DNA of 64,000 nt from Zoroaster sp. YZ-2022 (GCA_029582265.1 CM055816.1:96622809-96686808), one strand, 5' to 3'; shown: positions 24,201 to 38,059, numbered from the stretch's first letter. Translations and numbers: made by a program. Notes: a model not told the origin generated them from the sequence alone.

Positions 24201-27200
24201 CCGCAACACCTACAATAATATTATTTTAATTGTTTAAATTATTTTAAATTTTTTAATTTTTGGATGATGATTTTGAGGAGGAGAGTGACGAAGATGATGA
24301 CGATGACGTCCAGCGTCACCTACATCATTGGCATCATCATCATCACGAGATGATCACCAACACCATCACTTGCCTTGTCCCTTAATGTATTGTCCCTGAG
24401 ACAAAGACAAAGACTGCGGTTTGCCCGCGTTTGGTCACGGCTTCGTATATAAACTAAGAGAAAATTCAGACAATCCCGGCCAAAATAGTTGGGACACGTG
24501 ACAATAAACATACCCTGCCCTGTCCCCGCTCTCCGCTCTCCCGCTCCCCCCACCAATGTTGTTATCGCCCAATAAGAGCCAACATTGTCAGGGGGCCGGG
24601 GGGCCCAGCGAGATTTGACCGGGATTGTCTGAATTCCCTTGTAGTATGTGAGCGACATGGCCATTTTATCCATGCGCTTATTGTCTGTCTTTGTGAAAAA
24701 AGATTTTTTGTTCAGTTTATTTTATTTTATTATTACAGTAGTATTATTAAGTTTTCTCTGGAGGGGTGTTTGGTTTTGTTTCCCAAACATGAAATGGCGT
24801 CCAAAGGTTGAATTAAAGATCATTTTTTGGGGAAAAAATAATAATAATGATAAAATATTATTGTAGATTTTACCCTAACGTGTGATAAATTATACTCTGT
24901 ATACTCAGTGTTTCCAGAGTGCTGCGGACAAAAATATACAAACGTTCTACTCGGGTGGGATTCGAACGTACGATCCCCGCGTTTTAACGCAGATGTGTTA
25001 ACCACTACACCACCGTGTCACCCGAATAAGTAGAGGCAAAGGTTGAATTAAAGAACATTGGGGAAAAAAGACAACAATATTTTAAAAAAAATAATAATAA
25101 TAAAATATTATTGTTGATTTTACCATAATGTGTGATAAGCACTGTATACTCTGTTTCCCGAGTGCTGCGGAAATAAATACACCATCACTCTGATCGGGTA
25201 AGACTCGAACCTACGATCCTTGCATTCCACAGCAGATGTCTTATCCACTATACCACCATGGTATCCGCCAACAAAACGCCAGTTCGATCCCCATTCATCT
25301 GTCGATGGATAATGTAACCACGGTTCACCACTGTACAATAAAGAAGGAGAGTCACTCCCTTCCTTTCTATTTTGGTTTCGATGGATCACCGTTGGATTTT
25401 TCGTCAAAATAACGGAATGAGGGGATGAAAACAAATTGAAGAGGCTTGTATGTTGTTTGTGTATCCTAATGTGCTTTTCGCGTTGAACACAAACTCTCTT
25501 TTGGGAACTTATGGACCAAAATGGCATGGTGAACCGTGTACGGTGCACGCTACAATTAAGTTCTGTTTTGCGCAAGCGCATTGCATCATACATCGTCCTT
25601 AAACAATATTTTAAGGGAGTGACTCTCCTTTTTCCTTATTGTACAGTGGTGAACCGTGGTTACACTATCCATCGACGGATTAAAGGAATCGAACTGGGGA
25701 CTCGTTGGTTCGAATCCCAACCAAGTAGAATGTTTATGTATTTTTGTCCGCAACACCTACAATAATATTATTTTAATTTTTTAAATTATTTTTAAATTTT
25801 TTATTTTTGGATGATGATTTTGAGGAGGAGAGTGACGAAGATGATGACGATGACGTCCAGCGTCACCTACATCATTGGCATCATCATCATCACGAGATGA
25901 TCACCAACACCATCACTTGCCTTGTCCCTTAATGTATTGTCCCTGAGACAAAGACTGCGGTTTGCCCGCGTTTGGTCACGGCTTCGTATATAAACTAAGA
26001 GAAAATTCAGACAATCCCGGCCAAAATAGTTGGGACACGTGACAATAAACATACCCTGCCCTGTCCCCGCTCTCCGCTCTCCCGCTCCCCCCACCAATGT
26101 TGTTATCGCCCAATAAGAGCCAACATTGTCAGGGGGCCGGGGGGCCCAGCGAGATTTGACCGGGATTGTCTGAATTCCCTTGTAGTATGTGAGCGACATG
26201 GCCATTTTATCCATGCGCTTATTGTCTGTCTTTGTGAAAAAAAAATTTTTGTTCAGTTTATTTTATTTTATTATTACAGTAGTATTATTAAGTTTTCTCT
26301 GGAGGGGTGTTTGGTTTTGTTTCCCAAACATGAAATGGCGTCCAAAGGTTGAATTAAAGATCATTTTTTTGGGAAAAAATAATAATAATGATAAAATATT
26401 ATTGTAGATTTTACCCTAACGTGTGATAAATTATACTCTGTATACTCAGTGTTTCCAGAGTGCTGCGGACAAAAATATACAAACGTTCTACTCGGGTGGG
26501 ATTCGAACGTACGATCCCCGCGTTTTAACGCAGATGTGTTAACCACTACACCACCGTGGCACCCGAATAAGTAGAGGCAAAGGTTGAATTAAAGAACATT
26601 GGGGAAAAAAGACAACAATATTTAAAAAAAAACAATAATAATAAAATATTATTGTTGATTTTACCATAATGTGTGATAAGCACTGTATACTCTGTTTCCC
26701 GAGTGCTGCGGAAATAAATACACCATCACTCTGATCGGGTAAGACTCGAACCTACGATCCCTGCATTCCACAGCAGATGTCTTATCCACTATACCACCAT
26801 GGTATCCGCCAACAAAACGCCAGTTCGATCCCCATTCATCTGTCGATGGATAATGTAACCACGGTTCACCACTGTAATAAAGAAGGAGAGTCACCCTTCC
26901 TTTTCTATTTTGGTTTCGATGGATCACCGTTGGATTTTTCGTCAAAATAACGGAATGAGGGGATGAAAACAAATTGAAGAGGTTTGTATGTTTGTGTATC
27001 CTAATGCTTTTCGCGTTGAACACAAACTCTCTTTTGGGAAACTTATGGACCAAATGGCATGGTGAACCGTGTACGGTGCACGCTACAATTAAGTTCTGTT
27101 TTTGAGCAAGCGCATTGCATCATACATCGTCCTTAAACAATATTTTAAGGGTGACTCCCTTTTCCTTATTGTACAGTGGTGAACCGTGGTTACACTATCC

Positions 27201-29248
27201 ATCGACGGATTAAAGGAATCGAACTGGGGACTCGTCGGTTCGAATCCCAACCAAGTAGAATGTTTATGTATTTTTGTCCGCAACACCTACAATAATATTA
27301 TTTAAATTTTTAAAATTAGTTTTAATTTTTTTATTTTTGGATGATGATTTTGAGGAGGAGAGTGACGAAGATGATGACGATGACGTCCAGCGTCACCTAC
27401 ATCATTGGCATCATCATCATCACGAGATGATCACCAACACCATCACTTGCCTTGTCCCTTAATGTATTGTCCCTGAGACAAAGACTGCGGTTTGCCCGCG
27501 TTTGGTCACGGCTTCGTATATAAACTAAGAGAAAATTCAGACAATCCCGGCCAAAATAGTTGGGACACGTGACAATAAACATACCCTGCCCTGTCCCCGC
27601 TCTCCGCTCTCCCGCTCCCCCCACCAATGTTGTTATCGCCCAATAAGAGCCAACATTGTCAGGGGGCCGGGGGGCCCAGCGAGATTTGACCGGGATTGTC
27701 TGAATTCCCTTGTAGTATGTGAGCGACATGGCCATTTTATCCATGCGCTTATTGTCTGTCTTTGTGAATTTTTTTTTTTTGTTCAGTTTATTTTATTTTA
27801 TTATTACAGTTGTATTATTAAGTTTTCTCTGGAGGGGTGTTTGGTTTTGTTTCCCAAACATGAAATGGCGTCCAAAGGTTGAATTAAAGATCATTTTTTG
27901 GGGAAAAAATAATAATAATGATAAAATATTATTGTAGATTTTACCCTAACGTGTGATAAATTATACTCTGTATACTCAGTGTTTCCAGAGTGCTGCGGAC
28001 AAAAATATACAAACGTTCTACTCGGGTGGGATTCGAACGTACGATCCCCGCGTTTTAACGCAGATGTGTTAACCACTACACCACCGTGGCACCCGAATAA
28101 GTAGAGGCAAAGGTTGAATTAAAGAACATTGGGGAAAAAAGACAACAATATTTTTTTTTAAATAATAATAATAAAATATTATTGTTGATTTTACCATAAT
28201 GTGTGGTAAGCACTGTATACTCTGTTTCCCGAGTGCTGCGGACATAAATACACCATCACTCTGATCGGGTGAGACTCGAACCTACGATCCCTGCATTCCA
28301 CAGCAGATGTCTTATCCACTATACCACCATGGTATCCGCCAACAAAACGCCAGTTCGATCCCCATTCATCTGTCGATGGATAATGTAACCACGGTTCACC
28401 ACTGTACAATAAAGAAGGAGAGTCACTCCCTTCCTTTCTATTTTGGTTTCGATGGATCACCGTTGGATTTTTCGTCAAAATAACGGAATGAGGGATGAAA
28501 ACAAATTGAAGAGGCTTGTATGTTGTTTGTATATCCCTAATGCGCTTTCGTGTTGAACACAAACTCTCTCTTTTGGGAACTTATGCACCAAAATGGCATG
28601 GTGAACCGTGTACGGTGCACGCTACAATTAAGTTCTGTTTTGTGCAAGCGCATTGCATCATACATCGTCCTTAAACAATATTTAAGGGAGTGACTTCCTT
28701 TTCCTTATTGTACAGTGGTGAACCGTGGTTACACTATCCATCGACGGATTAAAGGAATCGAACTGGGGACTCGTCGGTTCGAATCCCAACCAAGTAGAAT
28801 GTTTATGTATTTTTGTCCGCAATACCGACAATAATATTACTTTTATTTATTTATTGTATGATGATTTTGAGGAGGAGAGTGACGAAGATGATGAGGATGA
28901 CGTCCAGCGTCACCTACATCATTGGCATCATCATCATCACGAGATGATCACCAACACCATCACTTGCCTTGTCCCTTAATGTATTGTCCCTGAGACAGAG
29001 ACAAAGACAAAGACTGCGGTTTGCCCGCGTCTGGTCACGGCTTCGTATATAAACTAAGAGAAAATTCAGACAATCCCGGCCAAAATAGTTGGGACACGTG
29101 ACAATAAACATACCCTGCCCTGTCCCCACTCTCCGCTCCCCCGCTCCCCCCACCAATGTTGTTATCGCCAGCCGGAGCACAGACCGCCCAATAAGAGCCA
29201 ACATTGTCAGGGGGCCGGGGGGCCCAGCGAGATTTGACCGGGATTGTA

Positions 29249-30180
29249 GGTCTTAACTTGATTGTACTTAATTGTACAGTACTGAAATTACTCACAGTTT
29301 ACGTGTCCTAGATGATAGAATCCGTCATCACACCAACTTGAACCCACACCAGCTTTCGGGAAAATCTCGGCCTTTTTTTTCGTCTCGAATTTTTTTTTTC
29401 ACTCTAATTTTTTTATAGATTGGTGAAATTCTTGCGTCGGGAGATAAACAATTGATTTAATTTTGCCCTCTCTCGATTTGTTTTTTCCCTCTCGAATTTT
29501 TTTTTTTTTCACTCTCGAATTTTTTTTTCCCTCTCGAATTTTTGTTTTTTTCACTCTCGAAAATTTGTTTTTCAATCTCGAATGTTTTTTTTTCATGTCC
29601 CTTTAGGGGCTCCGTATCTACCACATAAAAACCTGACTTGGAGTATCACTTTCATGCCGTCTCTGCGATGAGCTGACCTCCCACCGCTGAGCGCTGTGTA
29701 TAATTATACTATGAACAAATTCATTCATAATTCCCGCGCTACTAAACGTACATAATTACCCTTACGTATACACGTATGGTAATATACATACTGTGTACGT
29801 GCGTACGTTGAACTTACACGCGCCCACACACACAACTCGTAATGCATGCATTTCTATCGGGAAAACTCGTACGAACTTGAACTTGGAGTGAAAAAACCGC
29901 CGTGAAAAAACATTATATCTCGAAATTTAAATTTGCCCTCATCATTATATTTAGAGTAAGGATTTAATAATTCATAACTTAACAAGCTTTTGATATGAAA
30001 TGCACAAGGAAATGATGAATATGTGATATTTATGTCTTCCAAATATAGTGCAAGACGTTCTTTTTTTACGTTTTTCTGTGAGCCACCGAGCATAACAAAA
30101 TCCTAATTTTTTATGCTTTCCCATAATGTTTATGCCCTAATATGTCCTAAAATGACAACAAATGACAAAATATCGTTTTA
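29249..30180. other. Low-complexity TCTCGAATTTTTT repeats; no gene
   Basis: From 29370 to 29605 the motif CTCTCGAATTTTTTTT recurs about six times. The rest (29610-30180) is AT-rich with TACGTA-type palindromes near 29740-29810. Nothing coding was recognised. Confidence 0.55.
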
Positions 30181-31800
30181 TTACAATACGTTTTTATGAT
30201 ATTTTCGAAAAATCAAGTAATTACAGAAGTTAAACAAATTATACCCGCTACGGTTTTGTACGTGTATACGCCGCAATGTTTGTTGCACAATAAACAAACG
30301 ATTATTGGAGGAAACATTTCTCAACACACGCATGCTGGATACTTCGTTTGCGTGCGCGCTATGTAGTGGAACGGCTATGTTGTAGGTTTCAAAGCGCGGT
30401 GAAACATTAACAGGCAAGTCTCCTTCATTATCTTCATTTACAAGGGACATTCTCTTCTCATATTTGGTTACCGTGTCTTTATCCAAAACTGACTGGAAGA
30501 CCTGAAACGCATGATCAGCTCCTTGTACGGGGGCACTTGTGACGGCCTCAGCTGTGCATGTGCTTGACTGAAACGTCAAAGATGGCTTCAGCTTGTCATT
30601 GGAAATGGCTTGTCTGTTTATGGGATAAATCCCTGAAGACTTGAAACTGTTGGCAATGGTAAGAGGCTTGTAGAAAGCACCAACAGTTTTGTGTAGCTTC
30701 CTTGGGAATGTTGCTTTGTTGATTGGTTTCCCTGGGTGCTCCTTGGTATTTTTCTTCACGGTTGTATTCCACTGCCTCTTCAATGGACCAAACATACCCA
30801 CATCTAATGGTTGCATCAGATGGGTTGCATTTGGGACAATGCGAACGAGTTCAATACCATGAGCAACTGCATAGTCAAATGTGTTGATATCAATATGGCA
30901 GGACGCACTATCAATGAGGAGAACAACCGGGCGCTCAGGACCAGCATGTCTGTCAAAATGATCCAGGAATTTTAGGAACGTATCACCATCTATCCATCCC
31001 TTCTTTGTATAGTGGACAGCTGATCCTCTCGCTGACCCAACCAATGGATCATATGCTGTGGGACGTGGCTTTGGGAAAACAAAGAATGGTGGCATAAGTG
31101 CTCCTTCTGCACTACCATAAAACATTACTGTTAATCGCTGCTTTGTGGATCCCCCCGAGAGATGTGGTAGTGAACCTGGATATTCCGACGTGCCCTGACT
31201 TGCTTCCCATCTGAAATCCAGTTTCATCTGCATTCCAGATTCTGTGTGGTTTGTCCAATAATTGCAGATTGGACACAAATTCATTGTAACTCTCGAACCA
31301 TTCATCGATTTTGTCTTGTGTTACTTTTATTCTTGATGATTCAAGCACCTTCTTCTTTGAACTACATCAGAGTTTCTTGCCATGAATCCGTAGTACCAAG
31401 TGTAGCTGGGTCTACTGGTCTGAAGATTTCTCCTCCTCCTTCTTTAGAAGTCCCTCAACAAAATCAAGGAAATATCCATTTCTGACAGCCACCTAGCAAG
31501 AGCACGCTCTTCCTCAATATTAAAAATTGACACTGGACCATTCCTGCTATCAATCTCTACATCACCGGATACTCTCCTATGTAGAAACCCATATGACAAA
31601 TTATTTTGTCGTGCTGCTTTTTATTGACATTTTGTTTCAACTACCTGATGAACTGCTTCCTCAATGCTTGACGCTCTGTTGGGTGATCTTGTATGGAAGC
31701 CCCTTGAATACCTTTTCCGTCCCTTACTCTTCTTCGAAGGTTGACTGAAGGTAGTCATCAGCGTCCCCTTCCTCTTCCCCATTATCTGAAGAAAAAATAT
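30181..31800 (-). pseudogene. pogo/Tigger-like transposase (Tc1/mariner superfamily), broken
   Basis: The main frame (30181-31305) shows a DDE_1-type catalytic core: VVLLIDSASCHID for the second acidic residue and HLMQPLDVGMFGPLKRQWN for the third. The first aspartate lies in IWNADETGF, which is in another frame (31112-31348). The two frames meet in a run of six G on the coding strand near 31150, so a one-base change there shifts the frame. Further upstream, fragments such as EEERALARWLSEM and WYYGFMARN match the CENP-B/Tc5-type DNA-binding region but contain stops. No terminal repeats were found. The element is dead, or the G-run length is a sequencing artefact on top of older decay. Confidence 0.85.
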
Positions 31801-31994
31801 TTTACATGCAAAAAATTGTACTCCTATAGTCTGAATATGATTCCTAACAACTTGTAAAAATGTTGGTATTGTTGCTTGAGATTAAAAATATAACAGTTCA
31901 TAACACTATAAACTAAAGCAAAAGAAAAAATTCCATCTGTCTTGAATGCACTCAATGTAAGGGACAAGTGTTGCCCTGGTTTCATTTAATACAG

Positions 31995-32245
31995 ATTTTA
32001 AAAATTGGGCATAGGTTCCCCTGCGGGTGGTTAACCCATTCAACAAAGCAAACTAAATAAGGTCCAAGTACAGTATGCATTCCCAATAAATAATCAACAA
32101 ATTGGGCATAGGTTCTCCTGCGGGTGGTTAACCCATTTTGTATACTTTCAACTAAACAAACTAGACTATAGGTTTCCCTAATGAATAATTTAGAAATTGG
32201 GCATAACGTTAGGTTCCCCTGCAGGTTGTTACCGTTCAACGAAAA
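31995..32245. repeat. Three tandem copies of a roughly 97-bp repeat
   Basis: AAATTGGGCATAGGTTCCCC recurs with small changes near 32000, 32098 and 32193. Each is followed by CTGCGGGTGGTTAACCC or a variant. Confidence 0.8.
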
Positions 32246-32479
32246 AAAATATATATAACATTTCATAACACTATAAACTAAAGCAAAAGAAAAAAATAGG
32301 CCTATTTTTTGTGAAATAATTTTTTCTGATAAGTTAAACATTAAAAAAGCACTTACCTTTCTCTTTCTTTCTGATTATGCCTTTTGTAACATTGGGGCTT
32401 TGTCAAAGACACGGAAGGGATCCAACCAAAAAAAACCACAGAGCAAGGGATCCAGCAGTCACAAAAAATTGCTTCTGTC

Positions 32480-32880
32480 CCGCGAGAGCAGCACAGCTTG
32501 TCACCCTATTCCTGCTAGACAAAATACAGCGGCGTGTTGTTAACCTGGTAGGCCATGAACTGGCAGCTTCATTGGAACCCTTATTCATCGTCGCAATGTA
32601 GCCTCACTTTGTCTCTTCTATAGATACTATCATGGAATGTGCTCCACGGTCTTTCGTCGGTCGTCCCTCCAAACCGTCCTTTTGGTAGCACTTTTCTCGC
32701 TTCTCAGTCCATTCACATCCTCATACAGTCACAGTTCCCAAATGCAATTCTAAGATGTATTCAACAAGTTTCTTCCCACGTACTGCTTCACTTTGGAATT
32801 CCCTTCCTTCATCTTGTTTCCTGTTGCATACAATCCATTTAAGTTCAAGCGTAGTGTCAACAGGTTTCTCTTAACTTGAC
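32480..32880 (+). pseudogene. LINE 3' remnant (end of reverse-transcriptase ORF)
   Basis: Plus-strand fragments in shifting frames read LSSVVPPNRPFG, ASLWNSLPSSCF and FKRSVNRFLLT followed by a stop. These are hallmarks of the C-terminal end of CR1/RTE-type LINE reverse-transcriptase proteins. At least two frameshifts are needed to connect them. Only the last 100 or so codons remain. Confidence 0.7.
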
Positions 32881-33407
32881 TAAATTTTCTTGTTAGCCCT
32901 CGCCTTGAGTGTCCTTTTGGCATTGTGATGGGCGACTTACATATAAAAAAATATATAAAAAGCACACAAACCCGGCGACAAACACAAAACAACGGCGCAG
33001 GCAAATGAAAGTGAAGCGCGCCTAAAAAAAAAAAAAACCCAAATATCTGTTCTTACGATCGCAATTCTTCCTCAAAGTTTAATTTTCTGACAAAAAAAAA
33101 AAAAATTATTGCAAGAATCAGTTAAAATAATGTATTTTTAAAGCAATGTTTAACTGCAGATGTTACTCAAAACATGTTGCCGATCGTCTGCTACATCAAA
33201 GCGTTTTGCAAGTCCTCCATCTTGAAAACACAAGTAACGTTATCGACGGCTGTTTGATGAAATAGTTTTACATTCTTCGACATATAAAAATGTACGCGTC
33301 AAGTGTATTAAATAACTAAACATTCCAAAACAGCCGTATGATTTTACCTGACAGAGCTGCGCCCGCCATTGATGCAGCTCGGCTCTGAATTGGCATTTTA
33401 AATGTTG

Positions 33408-34170
33408 AGTGATCCGGAACTGGTCAAGGGTACGATGTCACAAAAATACGATTTCGGTAATTTTATCACCTCAAAAAATAAGACGACTGCTCAGGTATTT
33501 ACTCTTTTAGACATCAGGGAAGCATTTTAAATTAACTTTATCTGCTCAGACGTTCAAATTTGAAAGGTGAGAAGTTTTAACAGCGTTTTGAACCAACATT
33601 TTCTTTTTGAAATAATAATAATAATAATAATAATGTGTGGTTTTATAGCGCCACGTATCCACCAACTAAGTGGTGCTCAAGGCGCATTATATTATTATCC
33701 CTGCTCATAAGGCTCATATCATGAGGCTCATAAATCATTCCTGAAACCATCTCAGCTCCCTGGGGAGTATACAGCTCAATTGCTGCCATTTCTAGCGCAT
33801 ATAGAGCAAACCAACTCTGCCTTCACAGGTACCCATTTAACCCCTGGGTGGAGAGAAGCAATTATGATTAAGTGTCTTGCTCAAGGACACAAGTGTCACG
33901 GCCGTGATTCGAACCCACATTATGTTGCTAATACCAGAACTTGAATCCGGTAAGCTAGACCGCTCGGCCACGACACCTCAATGATCGTTATTGCAGACAA
34001 ACTTCAGAAAACTGGCCATAATTTATCTACCGATGATGTCATGCACTTGATTTTTGGTGTGTTGTCTTACTGGATGTTATTCTTCCCATTTATTAACAGA
34101 AATTGGTCATGTAAGAAGTAATTTAATAATGTGGGTTATTGCAAAGTTGAAGTGATCCGGAACTGGTCAA
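33408..34170. repeat. 20-bp direct repeats flanking 0.7 kb
   Basis: AGTGATCCGGAACTGGTCAA occurs exactly at 33408-33427 and again at 34151-34170 in the same direction. The region between contains the SINE at 33611-33977. Confidence 0.8.
33611..33977 (-). mobile_element. tRNA-derived SINE, class-II tRNA head
   Basis: Read on the minus strand it begins GGTGTCGTGGCCGAGCGG (box A like tRNA-Ser/Leu), has a box B GGTTCGAATC, and continues into a conserved body with TGTCCTTGAGCAAG. It ends in (ATT)n. A near-identical copy is at 46449 and a diverged one at 38030. Confidence 0.85.
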
Positions 34171-37100
34171 ACGACTGTATTATAAGAACTTGAGAACATT
34201 TAACTCTATAGCATAGCATAACTTCAAATATCCCCTTTAAAAATCATCTAAAATTGTACTCACTGTGATTTATTTACGCATGTGGAGAAATCTGATCATT
34301 GATGATTGAGATTAACCTGGGATTTTAGGTTTATTGGAAGCAAATAGGTTGATTATGTCAACAATAGTTCAAAAATATAATAATCATAGAATTTCTTACA
34401 AAACAGTCAATGGAGGGCGCTATACCATTTATCTGCTGCATGCGCAGCCGGCTCGGCCCGCCGCCGCGCGCTGTAGTCGAGGGCAAGGCCCTCTGGTAGG
34501 TAAAACACAAACCAGGATCAGTGGTGTCAGTGAAGTGGGGCAACGAACTCCTAAACGCCAATGCATGTCAGGTAAGAAACACACAATATAAATAACTATT
34601 AATTTGTTAATTTCATGTCATATCTGGTAATTAAATGCATACAAATTATAATGCAATTTCACTATTTTCTCAACTTGTCAGAATAAGCTGAAGGTTGAAA
34701 CACGTTCCAAAAAAGGAGTGTTATTTGTAGAATGTAGACTTGGTATGGTTAATCCCCTACAATACAATACAAAAATAAAATTTGAAATACCTTTATCGAA
34801 AAAGATGCCCTTCAATCATGGTACCAGAATTACGTCGGGACGGTAATGAAATGAGTTTACGTATTGTATTTGTACAAATTAATGACTATTTACTGCACAA
34901 GTACTGCCTATAAATATACAATAGCACACATTTGCATTTAAACTAAAACATATGTTTTTTTCATATGTTTTAGGAAACTACTTTTAAAAATTATTTTACA
35001 AAATTTGTCACAGAAGATGTCAAAGTCACAGTAAAAGTCATTGTAACAGTAACAAACTTGAGGATAAGTGCAGTGCAAATTCAACCATGGTTACCGTAAT
35101 TACGTTACCATATTTTAAAAGTACCAAGCAAATCACCAAAAGTAAAAAATGTTTTATAACACTTGGCGAGGTATATTTGGAATAAAACAATGTTGGGATT
35201 TTATTTTTATTTTCTTTGCCAAAAAATACTTTTTGTGCATTATTTTCATTTTCTCATGTTTTATTTATAAATTTTTGGAGAACAGGAAAAATAATTTAAA
35301 TCTAGGCACATAAACAATTATTTTCCACAAGGCCTCCAATAAACACAATGTCAAAGAAAATTAAATTAGAATTGTTAATGAAAATTCCACATTTTGAGAC
35401 TTTTGAAACCATATATTTCTCCCAGAAACCATATAGTTTTTCAAATTTTAATTATGGATTGGGATTCCTTATGAAAATTCTGGTCTAGAATCAATATGAA
35501 ATATTCCACTTATATTGCTAATGTAAAATATGGCCAATTCTCCATAGAAGACCAGAAATTCATAGGAATCCAACCAAGGGGTTAAAATTTTAAAAATGTG
35601 TGTTTTCAGGAAAAATATAGATTGTTGGGTTATAAGTCACAAAATGTAGAATTTTGTTCTCTTGGACACTGTGATCAGTGGAGGCCAGGTAGAAAACAAA
35701 TTGTTCATGTGTCTAGACAGCCAATGTACGAAAGACTACTTTTAAATTTAAAACAAAACATTCTTGATCTGCAGAAAAGTTAAAAATAAAACATGAGAAA
35801 ATCACACATAATTCTGTTATCAAAACATTTTCACTTTTGTTCCTTTGCTTCTACTTTAATATATTTTCCAAACTTGTAATTCGTTACTATTTACAGTAAA
35901 AAAATTAAGGTATCCATGGTTACAGATTTGCAGTGCACTTATCCTCTTCTTTTTTACCGTTAAATTAAATGTTAAATTAAATGTTAAATACTACATATTT
36001 TTTCAATAACAAAACATGTTCCCCAACAAATATGACACGATGTTCAGTTGGAATGCAATGGTATATGCTTTTTCGCACATTACATATTTCTATAGTTATC
36101 TAGACAATATGCCTAAAGGTAGAAATTCAAATAAAATACTGTTTTTTATTACTGTTTTTTCCTTACATTTCGCACAATATTAAAACCTGTACAAGGCAGA
36201 TTCTTCAAAATATGGTCTAATATATAGTAATGGGGAAACACTGCTCAGATTTTTTAAGCTGTGCATTTTAAAAACAATTATGTCCGAATAACAGGTTAAC
36301 AGACACATGATTAATCAGTATGTACAACATTGGTATTTCAATCCCTCACTTAATCTGGAATTCGAAAAAAAATTCTCGAACGTCAGTATTTTTGACGGAA
36401 ATTCACTACCTGAAAATGTTTTCTTTTATTAGATTTTAAATAAAACCTCGTGGATTGCCGAGGATTTGATTTTTTCAGTATAGAAAGGTTGTAGATGATC
36501 TATTTCTGTGTATTCACGACATGGAATGAATTAAAATGAAGTTCAAGAATTCACACAGTTGCCGTTAGTTTTAAAAGTTGCGAACGTCATGGATTTCCGT
36601 CAATATGTCAACAATAAGAAAAATGTGAAATTTGACAAGAAATAAAAAATTCCACGAACTCGCTGATTTGCTGTTTTATATTTAAAACTATTCAGATTTA
36701 TTCACAATATCAACAAATTTATTTACTACTAAGCAATTCACGCTAAAGAAACTGAACTTTTTCTACAACGCAAAACTGTCTCGTCCGTCCAACGATCAAC
36801 TGACGTTCGATCGAACGTTAATCCTGGTTTCGTGTTAAACTTTGACCACGACCATGACGACGCACGCATCTTTCTTTTTATGCATTACTAGCAACTCTCA
36901 CATCGGTAAGTAACGAACTCCGCTGTTTCCCCAGGGTACGATAGGTCATCTTAATATAGATCTGTCAAAAAACTGACGTACGACAAAGATGACGTAAGAG
37001 AACCGATTCACACCACCAGATTTAATTCAGAATGCCGCCGAAGCATAAACGGAACTATAAATTCGTAGCACATGAACGTTGACAGCTAGCGAAGTGACCG

Positions 37101-37799
37101 GCCATTACGTGGAATATTCGTGCGCAGCGCGCATGACAAAATAATGTTGCAAACGTCAGTTTTTTGACAGATTTGTTTTCTAACGTCATTTATTTGACAG
37201 ACTATTAAAAAAAGTATCGAACGTCAGGATTTTGTTGAAGGATATGTATCGAACGTCATGTTGACGGACATAAATTAAGTTGGTTTAAATTTTATGTTGA
37301 AGTAAATTGGCTAAAATAAATTACGCTGTAATAAAGCCTTTCACTATATTATATAAAAAAATTGAATTCTTCAAAAAATTTAAATATCATGTGTTTATAC
37401 GCTATGAGTTGGTTAAAATATATTATTGAAAAATACTTATTTCACAATTCCTGGTATATTTTTTTAACTTCTGGATTTATATTTATGAACAAACCATAGG
37501 CTAAACGTTTGAATTAAAGAAAATCATTTTTTAAGAATAGAGTCCATCCTAGTAGGGAATGTTAAATAAAATTACCCATTAAATGTATTTAGGTATGGTT
37601 GTTTCTATTTTTCTTGCCTGTCTTAGGTTCTATAGTCTTCCAATCATCCCATCATCTTCCATTTGCACTTCCACCACCCGCACTGCACTTCCATCACCCA
37701 CTACCTATCCCATCATCTTATTCAAAGAACTGCATCACCATATTTTGTTTAATCTCTGCTGCATGCAATTCCTCCATAGCTCCATTCATTCTCATCCTA
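34171..37799. other. No gene established; ACGTCA motif cluster
   Basis: AT-rich sequence. Between 36370 and 37270 the hexamer ACGTCA, or its complement, appears about ten times. It is often followed within 10 bases by TTGACAG or TTGACGG. A 61-codon frame at 35598-35783 and a 93-codon one at 37583-37864 have no recognised domain. Confidence 0.4.
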
Positions 37800-38028
37800 T
37801 CATCATTATGAGCAAGGCAACGTATTACCGTAACAAATTAAAGAAAAATTATCCTAGAAAATGAAGAATATCTACACTCTCGGAGCCACGGCTGCTACAA
37901 CGAAGATATAAATTAAGGGAAGAACTAAACAAATGTAATCCATCTAAAAAGCACTGGAACAACAAAACGACGCGAAGGAGACTGAAGCTAGCAACGATAT
38001 ATGGAGAGGAAAAAAAAAATGAGCCAAA

Positions 38029-38029
<1 letters not shown>

Positions 38030-38059
<30 letters not shown>

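Larger units (their letters stand above)
15345..29246. repeat. 13.9 kb array: ten MITEs alternating with nine spacers
   Basis: The sequence CAATCCCGGCCAAAATAG begins at 15345, 16758, 18320, 19860, 21388, 22931, 24471, 26012, 27542 and 29071. Periods are 1413 bp for the first unit, which lacks one SINE head, and 1528-1562 bp for the others. Each unit is a 155-180 bp inverted-repeat element plus a spacer of about 1.35 kb. The array begins and ends with a complete MITE, and only those two outer ends are flanked by TA (15343-15344 and 29247-29248). Internal MITEs are flanked by AATTCAGA and TCTGAATT. Differences between units are mainly homopolymer length and point changes, so it expanded recently or is kept uniform. 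Confidence 0.95.

Noticed and set aside
15860..28562. A 120-157 codon minus-strand frame recurring in each array unit
   Set aside because: It reads through two SINE heads and the palindrome. Its conservation follows from tandem duplication, and some units carry frame-breaking indels.
1..29250. CRISPR array
   Set aside because: Repeat units are far too long, have no short spacer pattern, and the genome is eukaryotic.
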